Source: Azolla pinnata
Lineage: Eukaryota > Streptophyta > Polypodiopsida > Salviniales > Salviniaceae
Assembly (NCBI GenBank): GCA_037176905.1
Contig: JBBBWG010027357.1
Location: 9,617 to 63,671 of the forward strand
Length of the DNA: 54,055 bases
Reading direction: 5' to 3'
The notes under the pieces were generated by a model. The model did no database searches and was not told the DNA's origin. It saw nothing but the letters and a program-made list of their open reading frames with translations. The stretch's first letter is position 1. Each line of letters begins with the position of its first letter. Shown one piece after another: positions 11,960 through 22,600 of this stretch. The position numbers and the translations under genes were made by a program.

Positions 11960-12412
11960 ACAAATGTGCGTGCGTGCGTGCGTGCGTGCGTGCATGCATG
12001 TGTGGCCCCCACATACATACATACATACATGCATGCATACACACACGCACGCATACATTACATATACACACGCACGCATACATTACATATACGGTCGCAC
12101 GCATACGCATACATACCCGCACGGACAGATACATGCATGCGTGCATGCATGCATCCACACGCACATACATACATCCCCACACATGTATTTTACATACGGA
12201 CATCCGCACGCGGGCATACATGCATGCATGCATGCATGCATCACCTACATCCAGCGACACATGGACCCACATGCACATGCACCACATACATCTACGCCCC
12301 GCCACATGCATGGACCACATGCACATGTGCATGCACCACATACATGCAAGCCAACATGCCACATGCCACATGCACACATGCATGCATCCACCCATCCATG
12401 CATACATTGGTG
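11960..12412. repeat. Composite alternating purine-pyrimidine tetranucleotide block
   Basis: Runs of (TGCG)n, (CATA)n, (CATG)n and CACGCA over about 450 bases, nearly all alternating purine-pyrimidine. Long frames on both strands here are low-complexity Met/His/Cys/Thr repeats and not genes. Similar blocks occur near 28730-29110 and 53785-54055. Confidence 0.9.
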
Positions 12413-12465
12413 GTACTTTCGGAGGACAGTCAGGAGATAGTCTGAGGAAAAGTCGGGAGATAAGT

Positions 12466-12668
12466 CTGTTCTCTTCTGATCTGCTCTGTTCTGCTTTGCT
12501 CTGATCTGCTCTGCTCTGCTCTGTTCTGCTTTGCTCTTGCTTTGCTCTGTTCTGCTTTGCTCTTGCTTTGCTCTGATCTGCTTTGTTCTGCTTTGCTCTT
12601 GCTCTGCTCTTGCTCTGCTCTTGCACTGCTCTGTTCTGCTTTGCTTTGCTTCTGCTCTGCTCTATTCT
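12466..12668. repeat. (CTCTG/TTCTG)n pentanucleotide array
   Basis: About 200 bases of CTCTG, TTCTG and CTTTG pentamers, interrupted by occasional hexamers. It is an imperfect microsatellite with no coding value. Confidence 0.9.
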
Positions 12669-13142
12669 TGTCCCCATTGAACTCGGACTTGCATGGATGG
12701 ATAGGAGCACGAAGCTCGGCCTTTGCTTCCGTCCGTGTGCTGGTAACAAGCCAAGCTCGTCTTTTCTCTTTTTTTTTTAACTGACATCTGCAGAAGCCTC
12801 TGGCAGGAGGAAGGTGTAAACAGTGGCCCTGAGCTGTAGAGTCTCTTGGGTCGGGGCCGTACACAAATGTCCAAGTTGTAGGGCCCTTTTTATCTATTTT
12901 TTTAATGTTTTTCTCCTGTTCTTCTTCTTAAAGTGCCCCCATCTCCCCATTCAAACAGACAAGGCTCTCGCAGACCAAAGACTGTAATTTGTCCCGATTG
13001 GGAGCTAGAAACGGGCACCTGCGCTCTGCGTCCGCACCTGATACAGCCTCTGCTCCCGGCATACGCATCCCAGTATTCTACTAGTGTTGTTTCTTGTTGC
13101 ATTGGGCCATATGCTTGGCCCTTGCAGAGGAAAACGTTAATA

Positions 13143-13144
<2 letters not shown>

Positions 13145-13176
<32 letters not shown>

Positions 13177-13178
13177 TC
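13145..13178. repeat. (TTTC)n microsatellite
   Basis: About eight uninterrupted TTTC units. Confidence 0.95.
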
Positions 13179-13658
13179 AGTTCTGGCAAGTAAAAAACAC
13201 CTTTAAAAGAAGTAAATAAGTTGGGGGAGCGCTCCGCCGTTCAACATTATATCGGGGTGCGCGCGTTGAAAGCGGCACACACATCCATATTCTTGAACAA
13301 TGTATGTGTATGTGTGTGTGTGTGTGTATGTATGTGCCCTGTAGTTTTTGACTGTGTTCTTGGTAAGCCGAACAGAGCAGAGGGCTAGTGGGGCAGTGAA
13401 AGCCAGAGTTTTAAACAAACAAAAAAGGCCATCGCCCCCAACATGATCAATCCGATCCGTAACGAGGTCATGACTTGATTTGGGTGGTTGTTGATCGGCT
13501 AGAAAAGCCAAGCGAAAACTCTAATTTTGTTCGGCACATGGCTATTCTGCACTGGAATCGACCAACACCATCTGTGCATCCGCAGATGCACAGAAACCCC
13601 ATGCATGCAAGCCTTCACTCGATGAATGCGGCGACAAGAGTCCATCACAGATCCGATT

Positions 13659-13695
13659 TCATCATCACCATCATCATCATCATCATCATCATCAT
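13659..13695. repeat. (ATC)n trinucleotide microsatellite
   Basis: CATCATCACC followed by about ten CAT/ATC units. Confidence 0.9.
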
Positions 13696-14228
13696 GTGGG
13701 TTCATGCACATGCATAGGACCCGCCGACATACGAACAACCGAAAGAAAAGAAAAGCCTCTCCATGGAACACCAATCATGCCATAGTAATGATTCGATGGA
13801 CGTAAACGGAAACCCCCCCTGTTTCTTAATTGTGCCCAATACCATGGTATTCTCATGCAAATGCACATGCATACCATATGATGGATGGATGGCAAAGCTT
13901 GCTTACCTGGCGATTCTGCTTCATCAACCACCACTGACTGCGGTGCGATGGGGTTCGTGATCTCCCGATGCATGTCAGACATGTTAAACCCCATCACCCC
14001 TCGCTCTGGAACCGTAGACGTAGCAGCGTTGTGTGCTTCAAAAATCACGTAGAAAACGATAGGGTTTCGGTAACTCCCGAGCCACCTGATGCTCTGGGAC
14101 GAGAGAAGGACTTATAAGGAGTGACTTTGACCACAACTGCGCTCGCGTGCTTGATCAGTAAAAGGTCACGGGCAGCTCCTCCGAATGATGCACGCTATAT
14201 GTGGTGCTAGAGATTGGCATATTTTTCA

Positions 14229-14255
14229 GGGTTTAGGGTTTAGGGTTTAGGGTTT
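14229..14255 (+). repeat. Interstitial telomeric repeat (GGGTTTA)n
   Basis: Almost four perfect Arabidopsis-type telomere units, TTTAGGG on the + strand. A further isolated TAGGGTTTTTGG lies about 15 bases on. It is short and flanked by unique DNA. Confidence 0.9.
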
Positions 14256-14974
14256 GTGATCCCCTCCTGCTCTAGGGTTTTTGGTGTGAGATAATGGCAC
14301 TTCTGGCCAGTTAGCCTTCTCTTATCGACATGAACATGCATGCCATTGTTCAGCTTCAATGGTGTAAATTGAACAAAATGGCAGTTTCTCTTCCAAAATC
14401 GCAACCGATTTCAGCTGAAACAAAAGACCTGCTGTCATTCTACTAGGTTTCATGCAAAGCAAAAAGGGTGGGAACTCCAAAAATCCAGAAAAAAATGACG
14501 CATTTCAAGTTCATCCTGTTTGGCTACAGCAAATTTCGTCCACATTTGGACCCATCACAAGTAGAAATTTTAGCAACAAGAGTTTGGTACCCATTATGCC
14601 TTCAATTTAGACTCTCATTGTATATTACTTTACCCTTGATATCTAGAAAAAAACTACTCATGGATACACAATTGAACAGGCCCAGTAATTACATCACTGC
14701 TTAGCCGAACAAGAAGTGCACTTCCATTACTAGAAACCCATGACCCGCGTAATGCTTTCGCATTCAACACAGCTATTCCATTGATCGCGTGAGAAAGAAG
14801 CCAGCCTTTTTCTCACACAATGAGTCGGAGATATATACATATCCACAATCATTTATTTATTTACCTCCAAAGCGTGAGTCATATTCCTTTTTTCTACTCT
14901 CCTCTCTTTCTCTCCCTGTGTACGTTTAGTTATTTACATCATATCGACCACATTTACAGGAACGTCGCTTTCCT
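14256..14974. other. Region 3' of the DJ-1 gene
   Basis: No exon recognised. The portion nearest 14975 is probably the 3' UTR of the minus-strand DJ-1 gene. Confidence 0.45.
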
Positions 14975-17900
14975 TTAGCGAGGATATTGGAATACCATTG
15001 CATCTGCTATGCTTCTAGCTTTCTCTTCATCGAAATACTTTTCGACAATGGAGAGTGCAAACTCCATGGCGGTTCCAGGGCCACGGCTAGTGATGATTGA
15101 TCCATCGACCACAACACGCGATTCAACAGCACTTTGATCTACAAGCTTTCCAGCAAATGCTGGATGGCAAGTGGCTTTAATACCCTGTTCAGATCACCAC
15201 AGACAATTTTCAGTATGCTTTGCAAGAGAATGCTACCAGCCCACCACACACAAGTTTATCATTTTTGAAATATAGATGGCAATATGTATTCAAACCTTCA
15301 GCAGCCCGTAACTTTCGAGTACAACAGCTGGGGCCGCACAGATTGCACCGAATGGAAGCTCATTCTCTGCTTGTCTAATCAGCAGTGCCTTCAGAGCTGA
15401 AGAGTCGCGCAAATTTTCAGCTCCAGGCATTCCTCCCTGTCAACACAGAGGAATCAGACATGGTTTTTGCGTGATCACATCTAGCATAACATGGTTTTGG
15501 TGTTTCATCTCACATGGCAAGGATTATGATGACAAGGATTTACTTGATTATGCCAGCCAGCTCTACGCTTTCAAAAACCTCAATCAGCTTTCGTTATCTC
15601 TCATGCAGTTTTTCTTCAACCTTTACTTTTTATATTTCACATCTACCAAAATCTGGTTCCAAGGTTTCATCCCATACAGCAAGATTTATGCAGATACTAT
15701 GTTTCCTTGATTCTATTGGCATTACACTTTCAAATATTTCCATCCTATCTTTCAAGCAGTTTTGTATTTATTTTCACATCTATGAAAACATGGCAACGAT
15801 ACAGAATTTCCTCGATTCTACTGGATCTATGATTGAAAACATCTCATATGCTTGCTGTTGTCACTTCATGCAGATTTTACACCTTATCTTTATTTTCAAT
15901 ATGCTTGCATGCAGAGATACCCTATCTGCTTTACATTGAGGATGCCCAAAGCATTTTGACATTTCTACTCTTGCCAAATAACTGAGGACAACGGATTCTG
16001 TGGAAGGCTAAAAGAGGGGAAAACTCACTGGCAGGACAATGAGATCAAAAAATGAGTCCTGGATATCTGCAAGGAACTTATCTGCAACAATCTTTACTTT
16101 CCTCGAGGCTTCAATCTGCAGAACATTCTCAACCGAGGCTACTTCTACATCCATACCAGCCCTTCGAAGCACGTCAATGATTATAACTGCTTCCATTTCC
16201 TCAGTGCCATTGGCGATTGGGACCAAGACCTGATATCAATAGCATGATCACAATGTCTCATGAAACAAAAATGACAAGAACATGATCAAAAACTGAAAAT
16301 TCCCCACATAAACTAACACTTAGAAATCACCTCACTTAACATTATCTGCGGCATTATGAACAATGACAAGACCACAAAATAAGTATGCATGACAAGGGGA
16401 TTGAAAGCTTATTCTGTCTGCTTTATACGCACGATGCACTATTCTTGAAAACACAAAACTCCTTGCTCGGTGAATATTGCAAATACGTGATTAAACTTGG
16501 ATGAACAGATACCCGAGGAGCTCCATCTGCTGCTTCCCATTTCCGTACATTGACATTCTCCTTCGAGACTTCACTCTTTGACGTTGATGGAAGCACCTGT
16601 GGAAATCGAAAAACAGTTACTTAACATAGCTACTTGATATTGTATAGGACACATGATCCATGGCACATAACACGCATATCAGATGTGCATACACATACCA
16701 AGGGTTTGTAAACCTCGTCATACTTTTCTTTCCCGTAGAGCTGTTCTACCAAGGATAAGGCGAATTCGATAGCTGTGCCTGGGCCACAACTAGTCGTTAT
16801 ATGTCCGTCAATCTGCACCCGTGAACCAACTGCCAGGGAAGGGCCCAATTTGTCGGTGAAAGCAGGGTGGCAGGTTGCCTAATTGCCCAAAACACAAAAC
16901 AAAACAAAACATTATAGAGAGCTAGGGCATTGGGAAAGGAGCAATGAAACCTGAAACCCATCAAAATGAACTACCATCTTTTTCTACTTGCACCCCAAAC
17001 AAATAAAAGAAGAAAACAGGGGAACCCATTATTGAATCAACATAAAGGTAAAAGGAAACCCTGCACATAAAGGTAAAGGGAATACAACAAAGAAAATAGG
17101 TGTTAAGAAATGAACAAAAGGAGCTACCACCCTTTTCAGTGGCATCCTGAACACATAAAAAAACCATATCCAATTGACATATGAAGGAAATATATGGAGA
17201 AAACAGAAAGCTTGAGATGGCAGCATGATCAACAATAGACCCTCCTTTCTTTTTCTTTTTTTCTTTTTCTACCTTGCGCCCTTTCAAGAGGCCCCATTCG
17301 TGAAGAACAACAGCTGGAGCAGCACAAATAGCAGCCACAAGCTTCCCTTGTTCCGCATGGTGCAATGTCACTCTTCTTAGATGTGCAGAGTCTCGCAGCC
17401 GAGATGAGCCTGGCAAGCCTCCCTGAGCATGTAACAAGATCCGGCTGTTTTTAGTATATACATTCCCAGCGATGTGTTTGTTTCGAACTTGATCAGCATT
17501 ACCAGATGGAATAGCTTCAGCAGCAATGGATGGACATACCGGCAGGGCTATGAGATCAAAGTCTTGAGTATCACATGAATCTATCGGCTCATCCGCTACA
17601 AGATTGACACGCCTCGAAGCCTCTACTTGAAGGCCATGCTCTATGGATGCAACAACGACATGAGCCCCGGATCTCCTCAGGATATCGACGATCACAACAG
17701 CTTCCATTTCCTCGGTGCCATGGCCGATGGGAACCAGCACCTGACAACAAAGAGAACGTGTAGAGATGATGTCGGCTGGAGCAGACGAGGGGGAGGTTCG
17801 TGAGACGTGACGGCCTTCATGCGCAGCTCCTTGGGTACAGGAGGCGAAATGCAAAGAGGATTGGGGTGATGCTATACCTTCTTGGCCTGAGGAGGAGGAG

Positions 17901-18117
17901 GAGCTGTCGCCGAGGCCGCGGCCGCCGCCTGCAGAGGCGGATTAGAAGCCATGGAGGAGGCGGAAGGGGGAGAGAAGGCGAGGCGAGCAGCTCTGCGGAT
18001 TGTGGTGGGGGCAGAAGCGGAGCGAGCGACTGTGGCGAGCAGGGGAAGGAGGAGAGATGGTGCTGCAGAGCAAAGAGGCGAAGGAGAAGGAGAAGATATC
18101 ATCATCATCCTCTTCAT
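14975..18117 (-). CDS. DJ1: DJ-1/PfpI family protein with two tandem DJ-1 domains
   Basis: Putative oxidative-stress or glyoxalase/deglycase-type protein. Exons (minus strand, 5' to 3'): 18117-17878, 17740-17540, 17422-17273, 16878-16699, 16596-16513, 16229-16029, 15436-15296, 15184-14975. All phases are 0, giving 468 aa. Domains at about 81-257 and 286-468 share exon structure (67-codon first exons), so they arose by internal duplication; a 28-residue linker exon joins them. Each has the GTEEMEAV active-site Glu strand, the nucleophile elbow AAICAAP or GAICAAP (Cys about 180 and 385) and a C-terminal GPGTAxEFAL segment (TSCGPGT in domain 1, TSRGPGT in domain 2). The first 80 residues are Ser/Ala/Arg-rich with hardly any acidic residue, like a plastid transit peptide. 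An internal ATG at 17952 (in GCCATGG on the opposite strand) would give a 413-aa form without most of it. It is divergent from the MFS gene. Confidence 0.94.
15480..15960. repeat. Degenerate ~137-bp repeat within DJ-1 intron
   Basis: Within the 592-base intron 15437-16028, segments starting near 15494, 15634 and 15771 share TTTCACATCTA, CCTCGATTCTACTGG-like and TCATGCAG blocks at about 137-140 base spacing. Divergence is high, so this is a tentative call. Confidence 0.35.
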
Positions 18118-18169
18118 CGCAGCAAGACACTACTCCCAGTTCCTACTTTGGATGAACAAAAGAAACAAC

Positions 18170-18300
18170 CTAAACCCTAAAAAAACCCTAAACCTTAAAC
18201 CCTACATAAACCCTAAACCCTAAACCCTGACTAAACCCTAAACCCTAACTAAACCCTAATCCCTGACTAAACCTAAACCTTAAACCCCTAAGTAAACCCC
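18170..18300 (-). repeat. Degenerate telomeric repeat array, CCCTAAA on + strand
   Basis: About 130 bases of CCCTAAA with variants (CCTTAAA, CCCTGACTAAA, CCCTAACTAAA). It lies about 50 bases upstream of the DJ-1 ATG and reads TTTAGGG along the DJ-1 sense strand. It may serve as a cluster of telo-box-like sites (AAACCCTAA) or be a relic telomere-repeat insertion. Confidence 0.88.
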
Positions 18301-18730
18301 AAATCCTTCTTTGCACCGAGACAATCTTGACGAGTATCCTTTGCGAATAAAAGGAACCTTGTGGCTGTAACAGCTCTGGATGAGCCCATTCGGAGCGCCC
18401 TCATTCAGCATGCTTCGTTCGAGGCAGACAAAGCCACCGAGATGTTTGCCCAAAAGTGTGGGCCCGTGACGCTTTGCCGCTACATTAGTAATGAAGGAGG
18501 TCCACTTGGGCTGCATTTGGCTGCATCACAGAGGCCCCGCTACAGACAAACGGGGCTCTTGTCGGACATAGCCTTGTGCTCGAGAAACATGGTTGTCGTC
18601 GGAGGTTGGCCTAGATCTGCTTCCAAGATGCGCGAAACTGGACACGATGTCAGAGTTACAGCCAACTGCCCCTATTCAATCGGTAAGGCACGAACGTGTG
18701 TGTTCCCTTCTGGTCTATTATGCGACTCAA

Positions 18731-18761
<31 letters not shown>

Positions 18762-19044
18762 CTAACCACGACAGTTGGATCGGATGTCTCCGTGTGTCGC
18801 CCCAACGTGACCACGATCCCAATTGCAAACAACACGAACTCAGGTTGATGGTCCTTTCCGAAGGCCATGTATCGCGTTGCTGATCGCCCATTCATCGTCC
18901 ACACCGATCGAATACCATGAAGCTGGCACTGCTGAAAGAACTTCTTTACCCGCCGGATGGGTTTGGGCACATAAAAACAAAAAACAAAAAAAACTCGAGT
19001 ACGCGCACATCGAATCACATGACCCATCACTTAGGCACGATGGG
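18301..19044. other. Spacer between two oppositely oriented telomere-repeat arrays
   Basis: Non-repetitive DNA, more GC-rich than most intergenic DNA here, in the divergent promoter region of DJ-1 and the MFS gene. It contains (AT)n at about 18735-18762. Frames of 134 aa (+) and 124 aa (-) overlap here; neither looks like a known protein. I cannot tell whether this is promoter or inserted sequence. Confidence 0.45.
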
Positions 19045-19358
19045 GGGTTTTAGGGTTTATAGCCTAAACCCAAGGGCTAGGGCTAGGATTAAGGTTAGGA
19101 TTAGGGTTTAGGCAAGCGGTTAGGAGTCAGGTTAGAGTTTAGGGTTAGCAGTTAGGAGTCAGGTTAGAGTTTAGAGTTAGCGGTTAGGAGTCAGGTTAGA
19201 GTTTAGGGTTAGCGGTTAGTCGAGTCAGGTTCGAGTTTAGGGTTAGCGGTTAGTCGAGTCAGGTTCGAGTTTAGGGTTTATGGCCTAAACCCTAGGGCTA
19301 GGGCTAGGGTTAGGGTTAGGGTTAGGGTTTAGGCAAGCGGCTAGGGTTTAGGGTTTAG
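19045..19358 (+). repeat. Degenerate telomeric array with 32-bp higher-order repeat
   Basis: TTTAGGG/TTAGGG-like units on the + strand. The centre is a higher-order repeat starting GTTAGGAGTC or GTTAGTCGAGTC at 19119, 19151, 19183, 19215 and 19249 (period 32, last step 34). Both flanks carry the motif TAGGGTTTATxGCCTAAACC followed by GGGCTAGGGCTAGG (about 19051 and 19272), so the whole block has a duplicated frame. GGGTTTATAGCCTAAACCC is a near-perfect hairpin. Confidence 0.9.
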
Positions 19359-19653
19359 AGACAGAGACACAAAGACAGAGATACGGTGCGCCGTACTTGT
19401 CAATCTTGGCATACCCAATCCTAACACTGTTAGCGCTCTACGGAGGCGGCGGAAGAATCTGCGCAGAAGCAGAAGCAGAAGCAGGAGCAGAAGCAGCAGC
19501 AGCAGCAGCAGAAGAAGGAGAAGAAGGAGAAGAAGAAGAATCAGAAGAAGAAGAATCAGAAGAAGGAAACGTCAAGATCACTTTCCCTGCTCACCATCAC
19601 CATCGCCCATCGCCATCACCGCCATCGCCATCACCGCCATCGCCATCACCATC

Positions 19654-22600
19654 ATGGACAAGTAATCCTTTTCTTCTCTCTCCTTCAATCCGGTTTTTCT
19701 CTGCCATAGGCGGCCCCGCCCGCGCTTGTGTGCAGGCCTAGCCTTCCCCCCCGCTTTTAACTAGGCAGGCGATGCAGTAGAAGCGTGCGAGTTTTTATGC
19801 GCTTGTATATATATGCGCCTTCCTGTCTGAGAGGAGTCCCATCGAGAATTTTGGGTTTTTGAGGGGGATATATGGCTCCTCCCTCCCCCCAATCTCCTGC
19901 TTTCCCCAGCCTCTGATATCGCTCTGCCAAACCAAATCCCCTAAGCAAACCTCATCAGAGACATTCCATGTCCAATTGGAGATGCTGCGTGCTGATCGCT
20001 ACTAAGCAGTATCAAAGAAAAATGTAGGTCCCATAGTGGAAGAGTAGAGAGGAGCAGAAGTTTTGGAACTGTTCCTCTCCTGGTGTAGCAACAACTGTCG
20101 GAGGCAGACCTCTTGAATGCAAAACCGTTTCTGTGGAGGAACATGGCTCATCTGATCAACGAAATATGCATAATCCGCCGTTGTTAGGGCAGAGTGCAAA
20201 TCGCTGATGAGCAGAGTTCTCGTCCCTTGGTTTTTTGGTCAGTGTGGATTTGGGTCCACTCTTGGAATAGGAACGGATCAAAGATCCTTTAAGTGCTGTA
20301 CATGAGGAGGGAAAAACAGATCCTCTTTCCGAGTAATCAAGGTCATTTAAGCTTTTCTTCCAGTGATCAGGATGCTGGAATTATGATAGAAATGTTTGCA
20401 GAAGTACATGATTGGGTCAATTATTCTCTGTTTTTATGGGAATGGGGGGCTTATTGGAGCTCAAATTGGGTGCCCAAGAACAGAAGGGCCTCCTCCATCA
20501 GAGACAGGGAAGGTATATCTAACTATATGCCATTGATCATTCGCAAAATTTTTCTGGAAGCTGTGACATACCGTAAGAGGATCCTAAAACATTAGGTCTT
20601 ACTCTGACATGACCGGAACGCCCAGTGTTATGAGCATTCTGATAGAAGACATGCTCTGAAAACATCTGATCACTGAAATGTGCTCCTATTGTTATCCTGC
20701 AATCAAATTCGACATGATGTCATGATTGCAGCATTTGATCGTGTACATGGATTAGTCCTGAATTGGATTGTCAAATTGAATCAAGTATTGTTTTCTTTTT
20801 CTTTTTGTTCTTTTGTGTAGGAGGGCTCATGTGCTTCAAAGCATTTCGCTTTCGGCCGTTCTGATCAATCTGGCAGCAATAATGGAGAGAGCTGATGAGA
20901 CTCTACTCCCCGCCGTGTACAGAGAAGTCGGGCAAGATTTTGGGGCAAGTCCATCACAACTTGGCTATCTAACATTCATTCGAGCGTTTGTGCAGTCGAT
21001 ATCCTCACCGGTCGCAGGTGTGTTGGCTCTCCGTTACTCGAGACCAACCGTCGTGGGTTTCGGCACTTTGTTCTGGGCTTTTTCCACAGCAGGCGTGGCC
21101 ATTTCTGGAAACTTAACAGAATGTGCGATTTGGCGAGCTATCAATGGAATGGGCCTTGCAATTGTCATTCCCTCATTGCAGTCCTTTATTGCCGATAGCA
21201 ACAATGAAGATGGTAGAGGTTTGGCTTTCGGATGGCTGAATCTGGTCGGTTGTATCGGTGGGATTGGTGGAGGAACATTGGCCACAATTCTTGCTGGCCA
21301 TACTTTCTGGGGTTTCGCTGGATGGCGAGTTGCACACATGCTCGTGGCGTTGCTGAGCACGGTGATAGGCTTGCTGGTGCACTTTTATGTGACCGATCCC
21401 AAGGAACGGATGGCAGGATCGAGAAAGCGTCATCACCAAGATGGGTAACTAGCTTCCTAAGCTCATCATCTTTTGATGCTGCTTTGCAAAGCTGATTGCA
21501 AGCGGTAAATATATGGTTTTTGAAGCATGGCAGTGAAACTGCATGTCAAAATTGCTGAAAGAGATCCTGGTTTTAAAAGCAAATATGCATGTATCGTTAG
21601 AGTGCATGAATCCTTTTTTGATATTCTTAAGGTAATAGTTAGGCTGGTCAGAAATATATGTGTTGTATAGTGGCTAGACAGTAAGTTACTGAATTATGTG
21701 ATAGGCTGGTTATGTCTCACAGCTGAGAAGAATCACAATATCGTTTTGATATGATCTGAACATGTTATTTAAACCAAACCGTGGTTGAGTAATATCTCCT
21801 GTTCCCAAAAATTGCAGCAAAGAGGAGGCACTTGTACTATCAGCGAGCATGTGGAAAGATGCGTGGTATGCGACACGGGCAGTTCTGCGAGTTCGTTCCT
21901 TCCAAATAGTGGTCCTGCAGGGTCTTGTCGGATCAATACCGTGGGCATCGATGGTTTTCTTCACCATGTGGTTTGAGCTGATAGGTACGATGTTTTGCTA
22001 TTTATCTCTCCCCGTCTACGAACAGAACAAAGTGTGCAGGGTCTGAATACATTTTGCCATCTATATGCTGTCACAACTTATTTGAATGGGAACACGAGCG
22101 TAGGAAGGAGTGGATTTACCAAGATTTTTCTGATGCTTCTTCTATTCAATGGTTGATGAGAAGAGATGAAATCTAGAGATTAGAAACCAACTCCACCTGA
22201 AAAGAATAACTAATCCGGTCTTTGGAAGCTTGTATCCCGCATATTTACTTACTGCACATCTTAGTTCTACCCTGAGCGTGAGAGAGAGGAATCAGCTTGG
22301 CTGTGTCCATGGGCAAGCTAATCAAGAAAGAAAGAGTCATGCATTCGGTGGAAGGCTCATTGGCTCCTTTCTTTGGTCTGACGTGGACGCAGGAAAAACA
22401 CATACCATCTATCTGGATGTCAATCTATCCATCTATATACACATGCACATACACATATAGTCTTATAGACATAAAGAAATCGAATAGAATAGAAAGTTTT
22501 AACGTCCACAAAGAGGCCAAATTTGACCCATGGGACCTAGGTTTTACATAGCTCATGATTGATGGGTTGTCTCCTTCCTAAGAAGGGATGTCCATATCTT

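Larger units (their letters stand above)
12669..14228. other. Intergenic, microsatellites only
   Basis: No exon recognised. It contains (TTTC)n at 13145-13178, (TG)n near 13303-13328 and (ATC)n at 13659-13695. Otherwise unremarkable. Confidence 0.5.

Noticed and set aside
11688-12749. 353-codon reverse-strand frame and several forward frames over the tetranucleotide and pentanucleotide blocks
   Set aside because: Translation is low-complexity (Met/His/Cys/Thr or Ser/Lys/Gln repeats) from microsatellites that keep frames open by chance.
18361-18765. 134-codon forward frame between the telomere-repeat arrays
   Set aside because: Starts at a non-ATG codon, ends in an (AT)n run read as Tyr-Ile repeats, and matches no family I know.
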